From assembly GCA_900553815.1 (NCBI GenBank), contig USEY01000002.1:52355-116354 (forward strand): a stretch of 64,000 bases of DNA. The letters run 5' to 3'. Made by a program: the position numbers and the translations under genes. Within the stretch, counting starts at the first letter, position 1, and each line of letters opens with the position of its first letter. Shown piece after piece: positions 17,976 to 29,887 of this stretch. The notes under the pieces are model-generated. The model saw nothing but the letters and a program-made list of their open reading frames with translations. It was not told the origin of the DNA and searched no databases. Source of the DNA: an uncultured Bacteroides sp. GTDB lineage: Bacteria > Bacteroidota > Bacteroidia > Bacteroidales > Bacteroidaceae.

Positions 17976-19544
17976 TTAGCGGTCTTTCTCGGTGGAAAAG
18001 CGAACCGGATCGTCGTACTGCTCTTGCAGTCTGAACATGGCATCTTTCAGGTTGGCCACAACGGTGTCGTACTCGCTCTTGCCGTAGAGGTTGTTCATTT
18101 CGGTGGGGTCATTCTGTATGTCGTAAAGCTCCCACGCGTCAATGTCGTTGTAGAAGTGTATCAGCTTGTAGCGTTCGGTACGGATGCCATAGTGGCGTTT
18201 CACCATGTGTTCGGCCGGAAATTCATAGAAGTGATAATAAAGCTCCTTGCGCCAGTCGGCAGGTTTCTCACCTTTGAGCAGAGGCAGCAGAGATACGCCC
18301 TGTATGTCGTCGGGCACAGGTGCTCCGGCCAGTTCGAGGAAGGTAGGAGCATAGTCTATGTTCTGCACCAGCTGCGGAATGTCGCCGCGTGTCTTGAAGT
18401 CGGCAGGCAGATGCATGATGAGCGGCGTACGCATGGACTCCTCGTACATGAAGCGCTTGTCGAACCAGCCATGCTCGCCCATGTAGAAGCCCTGGTCAGA
18501 AGTATAAACCACCAGTGTATTGTCGAGCAAGCCTTTCTGCTCCAGATAGTCGAGCACACGACCCACGTTGTCGTCCAGCGACTTCACCACCTTGGCATAG
18601 TCGCGCATGTAGCGCTGGAATTTCCACTCGGCCAGTTCCTTGCCCTTCAGGTTCTGACGGTAGAAGTCGTCGATGATGGGGTTATAGAAGTCGTCCCAAG
18701 CCTTGCGCTGGGCAGGATTCATACGTCCTACAAAGCTTTCATAGAGAGCCTTCAGACGGCTGTCCTTTCCCTCCTTCAGCATCTTGAGGTCGTATATCAG
18801 GTCCATGTCCTTGTCAATGCTCATTTCCTGGGCTGCGGCTGCCAGACGGCCTTCATAGTTGTCGTAGAAATTGTCGGGCAGAGGGAACACTTTGTCCTCA
18901 TAGAGGCGCAGGTTGCAAGTATCGGCCATCCAGTTGCGGTGAATGGCCTTGTGATGGATGAGGAGACAGAAAGGTTTCTCCTTGTCGCGCTTGTTCTCCA
19001 TCCAGTCAATGGCATCATCGGTAATGATATTGGTGATGTATCCCTCTTTCCGGATGGTATCGTTGTCCTGGGTAATGAAGTCAGGATTGTAATACTCGCC
19101 CTGACCGGGTACAACTTCCCAGTAATCAAAGCCAGAGGGCAGGCTCTCCAAATGCCACTTGCCTACGACGGCTGTCTGATAGCCGGCCTTGCGCAGCAGC
19201 TTGGGGAAGGTCTGCTGTGCACTGTCGAATACGCAGGTGGTATTATCATAGAACTTGTTGGCACACGAATGCTTGCCCGTCAACATGCAGGCACGGCTGG
19301 GACCACTGAGTGAATTGGCCACAAAGCTGTTGGTAAAGCGTACACCGTCGCGAGCTATGCGGTCGAGATTTGGGGTCTCAATGTTGCGTGTATCGTAACA
19401 GCTCATCATCTGAGCCGTATGGTCGTCGGTCATGATGTAGACAATGTTATAGGGCTTCCTGGCATTGTCTGCCTGCTGCTGGCAGGAGGCGAACAAAGAC
19501 GCCACGGCTGCCATGCCAAAGAACGGATAAAGGGAATTGTTCAT
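17976..19544 (-). CDS. Sulfatase, family S1_11-like (N-acetylglucosamine-6-O-sulfatase)
   Basis: Predicted lipoprotein sulfatase removing 6-O-sulfate from terminal GlcNAc. The signal sequence ends in the lipobox LFASC (Cys21), so it is membrane-anchored, unlike the other sulfatases here. Metal site IMTDDHTAQMMSCY and serine-type motif S80-G-P-S-R with ACMLTGKHSCANKFYDN are the signature of the GlcNAc-6-sulfatase group; the KWHLESLPSGFDYWEVVPGQGEY stretch agrees. Lies 58 bp downstream of the GH2 beta-galactosidase in the same direction. With GH20 in the same operon this fits removal of 6-sulfated GlcNAc from mucin or keratan sulfate chains. Confidence 0.93.
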   Translation of the reverse strand: MNNSLYPFFGMAAVASLFASCQQQADNARKPYNIVYIMTDDHTAQMMSCYDTRNIETPNLDRIARDGVRFTNSFVANSLSGPSRACMLTGKHSCANKFYDNTTCVFDSAQQTFPKLLRKAGYQTAVVGKWHLESLPSGFDYWEVVPGQGEYYNPDFITQDNDTIRKEGYITNIITDDAIDWMENKRDKEKPFCLLIHHKAIHRNWMADTCNLRLYEDKVFPLPDNFYDNYEGRLAAAAQEMSIDKDMDLIYDLKMLKEGKDSRLKALYESFVGRMNPAQRKAWDDFYNPIIDDFYRQNLKGKELAEWKFQRYMRDYAKVVKSLDDNVGRVLDYLEQKGLLDNTLVVYTSDQGFYMGEHGWFDKRFMYEESMRTPLIMHLPADFKTRGDIPQLVQNIDYAPTFLELAGAPVPDDIQGVSLLPLLKGEKPADWRKELYYHFYEFPAEHMVKRHYGIRTERYKLIHFYNDIDAWELYDIQNDPTEMNNLYGKSEYDTVVANLKDAMFRLQEQYDDPVRFSTEKDR

Positions 19545-19602
19545 GATGTTTTTCTGTTTTTATATTTTATGCATAAGTTCACTAATAAACGGCATACAAA
19601 GC

Positions 19603-23316
<3,714 letters not shown>

Positions 23317-23348
23317 TCAAAGACATTCTATCTTATTCTTCTCCAGCA

Positions 23349-23646
23349 GGAATAAGGTATTGCTTTATCCGAACCAAACTGTCGCTTTAACCGGACTAAA
23401 GTAACATTTTAATCGAAACAAAGCAAACCTAAACCGCGCATCCGGCTAATGTATCTTTCGCCTAAAGCCATGTATCCACGCATTGCTGTCGGCCGAGAGA
23501 TAAAAGCCAGCGCACGTATTGCCTTTAGCCAGCCTCGGCATTTCGCCCTGTTCCAAGCTTACCGAAACATTGTTTCAGCCTTGATGAAACATTGTTTCAA
23601 CCAAACTGAAACGGTGTTTCAGCCGTACTGAAACAAGGCAAACCTA
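23349..23646. repeat. Long 22-bp periodic array with GAAACATTGTTTC palindromes (family B)
   Basis: Between GH29 and the GH2 beta-galactosidase. Units of 22 bp start at 23349, 23371, 23393 and 23415 (cores such as AATAAGGTATTGCTTTAT) and again at 23559, 23581, 23603 and 23625 (cores TGAAACATTGTTTCA, TGAAACGGTGTTTCA). The middle part (23437-23558) is more degenerate but includes segments that stay in register. No ORF crosses the array. Confidence 0.75.
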
Positions 23647-23680
23647 CTTACTTATCAATGAAAGAGCCGTGGGCAGGTGC

Positions 23681-25516
23681 TTAGTTGTCCTTGGCATCAG
23701 ACAACGACACACCGATTTCTTCCAACGCTACTACAGCAGGAGAGGCCTCGGGCGTTGTGGCCTCCAACTTAATGAAGCGAGCCCTCGCCTTCTGTCCGAA
23801 AAGAACGGTCTGCGGCAGCGGATTGTGCATAATGTTACTAAATTCGCCGTTGCAGGGCACTTCCTTCCAGTTGCTGCCGTCGAGGCTGACATAGAATTTA
23901 TAGCGGTAGGCCATGGTAGGTTTGGCCTGTTCGTTCAGCGGAGCATAGGTGAAGCCTTTCAGCGTCACTTCCTTGCCCAAGTCGATGACAAGCGGCTGGT
24001 TGGACATCTTTTTCCAGCCGTCGCGGAGCAGGTCATTCCAAGAAGCCTGCGCCTGTTCTTCAGCCACCTGTTCGGCATAGTAGGCTGCCACGTTGGCAAT
24101 GTTTGCCTCCAAGCGGGTCTGCCCGATGGTCAGCCTTATGGCGTCGGCCTCTACTGCCGGGAAACGGAGCATGCGCTTATAGCCCACCGTAGTGCCCTTG
24201 CCCAGCTGCTGCCAGGTGCCGCCCACACGGGCCTCTACCGTGAAATCCTCCACCCGCTGTCCGTGGGCAATGTCTTCCTGCAACAGGACAACATTGATGG
24301 TAGAACCGGGCTTCAACGCATATTCGCACTGCTCGCCGGCATGAGCCGTCCACTGTGTCTGTCCATTCTGCACTGCGTTATTGGCAAAAGCCTGACGACG
24401 GTAGGCCGCAAACTCACGCAGGCGAGCTACATCAGCCTCGTGTATCAAACCGCGACGGTCGGGGGGAATATTGAGCAAGAGCACGGAGTTGTAGCCCACC
24501 GACTGGAAGTAAATATCGGTAAGGTGTTTCAGGCTCTTCACTTTGTCGTTCTCTTTTTCGTGCCAGAACCAGCCCGGACGAATGGACACATCGACCTCCG
24601 AAGGATACCAGAACAACTCGGTAGCATTGGTCAGCATCTGGCGGCTACCCAGGTCCTTGGCCTTGCCAAAGACACCCAGACGCTTGTTGTTCTCTGCCGA
24701 GCGGGCATAGATACCGGGAGTCAGCACGGTAGCGCTCCACTCCGTCTCGCGGCCGATGCCCTTCTCGTTGCCTACCCAGCGCACGTCGTCGCCCATGATG
24801 GCCATCACGGCCTTGGGTTGCAGGCGTTGGATGGTCTTGTAGAAAGCATCCCAATCATACTCCTGTTTTTTGCCGTTAGGCCCTTCACCATTGGCACCGT
24901 CAAACCATACTTCGTGCACTTCGCCGTAGTTGGTCAGCAGCTCCGTCAGTTGCTCTATGAAGAACTGGTTGTAGCGCGGAGAGTCACCGTAGCATTCGGC
25001 ATTGCGGTCCCACGGAGAGAGGTAGACGCCAAACTTCATGCCATACTTCGTGCAAGCATCGCGCAATTCCTTCACCACATCGCCTTTGCCTTCTTTCCAT
25101 GGCGAGGAGGCCACAGAGTGGCGAGTAGTCTTGGTAGGCCACAGGCAAAAACCGTCGTGATGCTTGGCCGTAAGCAACACCATCTTGAATCCGGCGTCTT
25201 TCAAAGTGCGTACCCATTGTTCGGCGTCCAGTTCGGTAGGGTTGAACAGGGCGGGGTCTTCAGTTCCGTCGCCCCACTCCCTGTCTGTAAAGGTATTGAT
25301 GCCAAAATGAAGAAAAGCCGTTAGCTCCATCTGCTGCCACTCCAGCTGCTGGGGCGAAGGGACAAGGCGGGCAGCCATTGCCACCTTCTGGTCCAGCGTG
25401 GCGCCAGCAGGAAATTCCAGATGCTTCACGTAAACATCTGTCTTCTGTTGTGCCAGCCCTGACATAGGCAACATGCCCAGCATACACAATAAGAAATATG
25501 ATTTTATTTTATTCAT
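23681..25516 (-). CDS. GH29 alpha-L-fucosidase with C-terminal discoidin-type domains
   Basis: Exported fucosidase releasing alpha-linked L-fucose from glycan ends. Signal peptide MNKIKSYFLLCMLGMLPMSGLA; a GH29 TIM barrel with the early HFGINTFTDREWGDG, the AKHHDGFCLWPT strand, and the catalytic nucleophile Asp in VWFDGANGEG (about residue 205). After residue 370 come regions with F5/8 type C (CBM32-like) character, the last with WKKMSNQPLVIDLGKEVTLKGF. It lacks a clear lipobox. Downstream of GH20 by 53 bp; separated from the following GH2 gene by the long 22-bp repeat array, so co-transcription with that gene is less certain. Confidence 0.92.
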   Translation of the reverse strand: MNKIKSYFLLCMLGMLPMSGLAQQKTDVYVKHLEFPAGATLDQKVAMAARLVPSPQQLEWQQMELTAFLHFGINTFTDREWGDGTEDPALFNPTELDAEQWVRTLKDAGFKMVLLTAKHHDGFCLWPTKTTRHSVASSPWKEGKGDVVKELRDACTKYGMKFGVYLSPWDRNAECYGDSPRYNQFFIEQLTELLTNYGEVHEVWFDGANGEGPNGKKQEYDWDAFYKTIQRLQPKAVMAIMGDDVRWVGNEKGIGRETEWSATVLTPGIYARSAENNKRLGVFGKAKDLGSRQMLTNATELFWYPSEVDVSIRPGWFWHEKENDKVKSLKHLTDIYFQSVGYNSVLLLNIPPDRRGLIHEADVARLREFAAYRRQAFANNAVQNGQTQWTAHAGEQCEYALKPGSTINVVLLQEDIAHGQRVEDFTVEARVGGTWQQLGKGTTVGYKRMLRFPAVEADAIRLTIGQTRLEANIANVAAYYAEQVAEEQAQASWNDLLRDGWKKMSNQPLVIDLGKEVTLKGFTYAPLNEQAKPTMAYRYKFYVSLDGSNWKEVPCNGEFSNIMHNPLPQTVLFGQKARARFIKLEATTPEASPAVVALEEIGVSLSDAKDN

Positions 25517-25569
25517 AGGTATTATGTTTTATAAGTTAAAAATCAGTTTTCCGATATGACAAGATATGC

Positions 25570-27900
25570 TCATTTGATGATAACCTCGTCAATGTAGACT
25601 CTGGAGACCTGACCGGGACGCACATGGTCAGCCGGACAGTTACCTGGCATCTCCAACGTAAAGCGTACATAACGTGCCTTCGTACCCGGAACCTCTATCT
25701 TCAAATCCTCAATGTAGTTACCCTCCTTGAAAATGGCCTCATCGGTATAGGTACGCAGGCCCACCTGTCGGAACGACTTGTTGTCATCAGACACTTCAAC
25801 CTTCAAGCTTCGGGGCTTATGGACAGCCATGCCGTAATTGGTGATGCAACCCACAGCACATTCGTCAAAACTTTCTTTTTTCAACAAGTCGACCGTGAAT
25901 GTCAGAGGCTTCGACATCTCACCCGTGAACCACTCAAAGTCGGTCTGTCTCAAGCTACCCCGCAAGCCATTGAGTATGATGGCAGCCTCCTTAGGCAGGC
26001 CTTCCAATTTTTTGGCAGTAGCCTTGTTGTAATGCAAAGGTAATATTAGTTTTTTTCCCATCTGTTTACCTCCAGCAAAAGTAACCGCTTGCAGTAATCT
26101 ATCTCCGTCAATCAGCAGTTCTTTGTCATAGAGCGGCGAAGAAGCCAAGGGTTCGCTACCGTCCATGGTATAACGTATCTCTACATCGGGACGTTCACAC
26201 TCAAGTTTCACACTAAGTTTGCCATCTATTGGCGACACCTTGTGCTGTATATTGTACATGGACTTGGCATATACCATTCCTTTGGCATCGAGATGACGAA
26301 GATAAGCGTCCAGACCTTTCAGGAAAGCTGGCCAGTCCTTGCTGTCGCGTGCCGACCAGGCCACCTCGGCCACAGCTGCCAAACGAGGGAAAATCTGATA
26401 GGTCACGTCACGAGGACTCATACAGAACTCAGTCCACATAGAACCCTGCACACCCATCAACAGGTCAGCATAAGCGGGTTTCCAGTTGGCTTGTATCGGT
26501 TCGTAGTCGTAAACGTCTTTCAGCGTATTGTTGCCGAAATAAGTCAATGGCTCAAACCACTGAGGACCTTGATAGCGTATGAGATAGAGTAAGCGGGCGG
26601 GCGTCATGATGAAAGGATGTCCCTGGGCTGCCGCCTTCAGAGCAGCATTGCCGAAGCCTTGCCAGCCAAAGATAGTAACACCCTCGGGCAACTTACTGTT
26701 CGTCAGCTCATCCCAGCCCATTACCTTCTTGCCTTTTACTTCCTGCACGTACTTGCTGATACGTTGCATGAAGTAGCCTTGCAAGTCTTCTTCATTGTCC
26801 AGCTTTTCCTGCTTCATGCGAGCCTGACACAAGGGACATTCCTTCCAATGTGTCTTCCAAGCCTCATCACCGCCGATATGGATGTATTCGGAAGGAAAAA
26901 GTTCAGCCACTTCGTCAAGAACTCCTTGCAGAAATTCAAAGACCTTGTCATTACCGGCACAATAGATGATATCGGCATTGCTTCCACCCAGCCCGGGAAG
27001 CACACCGATGAACTTTTTCACTACAGGACAAGCCAATTCCGGATATGCAGCCAAGGCTGCATTAGAGTGTGCCGGCATGTCAATCTCCGGTATAATCTCC
27101 ACACAGCGCTGCTGGGCATAGGCAATGATTTCCTTCATCTGTTCCTGCGTATAGTAACCGCCTATGGGAGTAGGCTCTTCGGGCGAAGGATTCCGACGAT
27201 CAGGAAAAGGCTGATATTCTCTGTTTACCCGCCAGGCGCCTACTTCTGTCAAGCGGGGATACTTCTTGATTTCAAGTCGCCAGCCATTATCGTCAGTCAG
27301 ATGCAAGTGTAACTTGTTCAGCTTCAGCATGGCCATGCAGTCTACTATCTTCAGCACTTCTTCTTTAGCCAAAAAATAGCGTGAAACGTCCAGCATCAAT
27401 CCTCTATAAGGAAATCGGGGACCATCGGAAACTGTCATTACAGGTATGGTCCAACGGGTGTCTGGACGTGTCACGCGGTTCTCTATCAACGAGGGCAATG
27501 TCAACCTCAACGTCTGCACAGCATAAAAGAAGCCATTGGCATCGGCAGCCTTCACCTGTATGCCGTCTTTCTTCACTTGCAAGAAGTATGACTCGGCTTT
27601 CAGACTGGCATCTGAACGGAATATAATATCGGCACGGTCCGTATCCAATGCAACAGAAGGGGTAAAACCTGCCGAATGCGTAAATAATGAAGCAAAATAG
27701 TCGGCGACAGCCTTCTGCTCTTCATTTTCCACGGAGATAACAGTACGTGCCGTTACTTCAAATTGGTCTTCACCTGTGGTCTGTAGATTAAGCGGCCGGG
27801 GCACTAACGCAATATCCTGGGACCAGAGCCTGCCCTGTACCGCCATACACATTAGAATAGAAAAGAATATCTTGTATAATACATCTTTGCTCATGTCCAT
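25570..27900 (-). CDS. GH20 beta-N-acetylhexosaminidase
   Basis: Exported exo-hexosaminidase that removes terminal GlcNAc or GalNAc by substrate-assisted catalysis. An N-terminal signal peptide is followed by the GH20b alpha/beta domain and the TIM barrel, with HLTDDNGWRLEIKKYP, EIDMPAHSNAALAAYPEL and the catalytic Asp-Glu pair in IHIGGDEAWKTHWKECPLC (about 344-345). The C-terminal part has a CHB/HEX-type beta-domain and an F5/8-like carbohydrate-binding domain (from about 640). Start taken at the ATG at 27900; ATG at 27894 is equally possible. First enzyme after susD, separated from it by a strong hairpin. Confidence 0.94.
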   Translation of the reverse strand: MDMSKDVLYKIFFSILMCMAVQGRLWSQDIALVPRPLNLQTTGEDQFEVTARTVISVENEEQKAVADYFASLFTHSAGFTPSVALDTDRADIIFRSDASLKAESYFLQVKKDGIQVKAADANGFFYAVQTLRLTLPSLIENRVTRPDTRWTIPVMTVSDGPRFPYRGLMLDVSRYFLAKEEVLKIVDCMAMLKLNKLHLHLTDDNGWRLEIKKYPRLTEVGAWRVNREYQPFPDRRNPSPEEPTPIGGYYTQEQMKEIIAYAQQRCVEIIPEIDMPAHSNAALAAYPELACPVVKKFIGVLPGLGGSNADIIYCAGNDKVFEFLQGVLDEVAELFPSEYIHIGGDEAWKTHWKECPLCQARMKQEKLDNEEDLQGYFMQRISKYVQEVKGKKVMGWDELTNSKLPEGVTIFGWQGFGNAALKAAAQGHPFIMTPARLLYLIRYQGPQWFEPLTYFGNNTLKDVYDYEPIQANWKPAYADLLMGVQGSMWTEFCMSPRDVTYQIFPRLAAVAEVAWSARDSKDWPAFLKGLDAYLRHLDAKGMVYAKSMYNIQHKVSPIDGKLSVKLECERPDVEIRYTMDGSEPLASSPLYDKELLIDGDRLLQAVTFAGGKQMGKKLILPLHYNKATAKKLEGLPKEAAIILNGLRGSLRQTDFEWFTGEMSKPLTFTVDLLKKESFDECAVGCITNYGMAVHKPRSLKVEVSDDNKSFRQVGLRTYTDEAIFKEGNYIEDLKIEVPGTKARYVRFTLEMPGNCPADHVRPGQVSRVYIDEVIIK

Positions 27901-27921
27901 GTAGTATTCTGATTAAAAGGA

Positions 27922-27968
27922 GAAAAAGAGCCAACAGCCCCATGTTTCAAGTCCGTTGACTCTTTTTC
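27922..27968 (-). terminator. Hairpin immediately downstream of susD1
   Basis: Arms GAAAAAGAGCCAAC (27922-27935) and GTTGACTCTTTTTC (27955-27968), 14 bp with one G-T type mismatch and a run of A/T at both ends. It lies between the susD stop and the GH20 start on the minus strand, and could attenuate enzymes relative to susCD. Confidence 0.7.
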
Positions 27969-27988
27969 TTCTATAAAAATTATATTAA

Positions 27989-29848
27989 TTAATAACCAAA
28001 ATTGTTGTCCGTAATGCCGGGATTAGCATCTCTTTCCGAATCAGGAATGGGCAACAGCAGGTTCATCTTCAGGAAGTCTTCTGTCAGATTACCTTCGTTA
28101 TAAACTCGGTCTGTCCATTTATTGGCTGAGTTCTTGTAATAAGTATCAGAGGCTTTCGTAAACTCATGATTGTTGTGATATTCCAATGCTTTCTTCAGAT
28201 ACTCAGTTCCACGGATACGAATCATCTCATACATATCGGGCTCGCCAAACAATTCAAGTATACGTTCAAAATACAGCTTCTCACGAACCTGTTCTGTAGT
28301 CAATGTAGTAGGCCAATCTTTCGGTTCCTCTGAAGGAGCAGCTGTTGAAGCAGACTGACGGGCACGAGCCAATACCTCATTAGCTAAAGAAATAGCCTTA
28401 TCCTTATCACCCAACTCATTGTAAACATCAGCCATCAGCAACAACATCTCAGCATAGCGGTATACCATCAGGTTTTTGTGGCTGGCTGTACCTTGCTGGT
28501 TCTGGTCATACAGTTTGGCATGTGCTGGCCAAGCATTCTGATTGGCATTCTCTGAGAAACTTTTCTTCAAACCTTTCAGAGCTTCAATCTCGGCCTTTTC
28601 TCTCAAAGTTGCATTCTCTGGCACTTGCAGCCCTTCCAAATAAGCGAGGCTAGGATTGGCAGGATTGTCAAACTTATCATAAGGTAAACATCCTACATAC
28701 AATTTATCTTCTACATCCACACCATTCTTCTGGATTTTCTCGTATACCGGTTTGTTATTTCCATCTACTCCGACCTGAACTTTATAAGTAAAGTAAGGAT
28801 AGTAGTATACACTGTCGTTAGCAGACAACACGTCGCCAACCTGAGGTTTCGGATTGGGCTGGTTATTTCCAGTACGCTTTCTATGAACCGTCAAGAAAGT
28901 TGCAGCAATACGGGGATCACCAGGATACATGCTCCAATGCATGTCATAAGCAGCTTTTGTAGCACGATAAGTACTCCAGTTTACACCTGTAGTAGAAGAT
29001 GTAGGAGAGAAACGGTTGCTGGCACGATTGAAGCAGTTAGATGACGTAAGACTGAAATTAATCTGGAAGATGGCTTCTTTGGAATCGGCGACCCAATCAC
29101 CGAACAAGTCGGCAAAATTATCTTCCAGCTTATATACTTTACTGTTGTAAACTGCGTCAAACATGTTTTTGGCATTTGTCCAGTTCTCAGTAGGATTGAT
29201 CCCCAGAACTGCCATTTTATAATACACCTTACCCATAAAGGCTGTTACAGCCCAAGAATTAACACGGCCAACATCGGAAGTTGCACTAATGGAACCTGCT
29301 GACTTAAGATCCTCTATCACATGAGCCAACACTTCCTCACGGGGTGTACGGGCAATAGTAATACCCTCGGAAGTAGAAGCGGTAGTCTTGAATGGAACAT
29401 CGCCAAACAAAGAAACCAAGTTATAATAAGCTACTGCACGCAAGAATCTGGCTTCACCACCATACTGATTCTTTATATCGGCAGACAGCCCACTGCTTTC
29501 CAGATTCTCCAGATAAGCGTTTACTTCAGAAATAACCTTGTACATGGCATTCCAAGTAGTAGAAATCAGACCGTCACTGGATAATGACTGTAAACTTACA
29601 ATGCCATCGCTACCACTTCTCTGTGACCAACCGAAGCCAGAGCCACTAATAGGAATCTCTTGCCAGTGCTGACCGTATGCCGACGTGGTGCTCATGTAAG
29701 AATAGCAACCCAACAATGCCAGTTCAGCATTTGTTTCGTTAGAGAATACAATATTGTTATTCTGCGAATACAACGGATCTTCATCCAAGCATGAAGTCAT
29801 GCAACATGCTACAGAAAGAGACAGAAGTAAGTATTTTATATTTTTCAT
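27989..29848 (-). CDS. SusD-like outer-membrane glycan-binding lipoprotein (PUL1)
   Basis: RagB/SusD family surface lipoprotein that forms the lid of the SusC transporter and binds the glycan. The signal peptide ends at Cys20 (CCMTSC), followed by the acidic LDEDP that fits the Bacteroidetes surface-export signal. The N-terminal TPR region includes GGEARFLRAVAYYNLVSLFGDVP, and the C-terminal part includes RYAEMLLLMADVYNELGD and the REKLYFERILELFGE segment typical of the family. Ends with NPGITDNNFGY. Directly downstream of susC (39 bp). Its base composition is visibly more AT-rich than that of the enzymes downstream. Confidence 0.96.
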   Translation of the reverse strand: MKNIKYLLLSLSVACCMTSCLDEDPLYSQNNNIVFSNETNAELALLGCYSYMSTTSAYGQHWQEIPISGSGFGWSQRSGSDGIVSLQSLSSDGLISTTWNAMYKVISEVNAYLENLESSGLSADIKNQYGGEARFLRAVAYYNLVSLFGDVPFKTTASTSEGITIARTPREEVLAHVIEDLKSAGSISATSDVGRVNSWAVTAFMGKVYYKMAVLGINPTENWTNAKNMFDAVYNSKVYKLEDNFADLFGDWVADSKEAIFQINFSLTSSNCFNRASNRFSPTSSTTGVNWSTYRATKAAYDMHWSMYPGDPRIAATFLTVHRKRTGNNQPNPKPQVGDVLSANDSVYYYPYFTYKVQVGVDGNNKPVYEKIQKNGVDVEDKLYVGCLPYDKFDNPANPSLAYLEGLQVPENATLREKAEIEALKGLKKSFSENANQNAWPAHAKLYDQNQQGTASHKNLMVYRYAEMLLLMADVYNELGDKDKAISLANEVLARARQSASTAAPSEEPKDWPTTLTTEQVREKLYFERILELFGEPDMYEMIRIRGTEYLKKALEYHNNHEFTKASDTYYKNSANKWTDRVYNEGNLTEDFLKMNLLLPIPDSERDANPGITDNNFGY

Positions 29849-29887
29849 ATTCTAATTTTCTTTGAAGTTTTATGGTATTGTTTAAAG

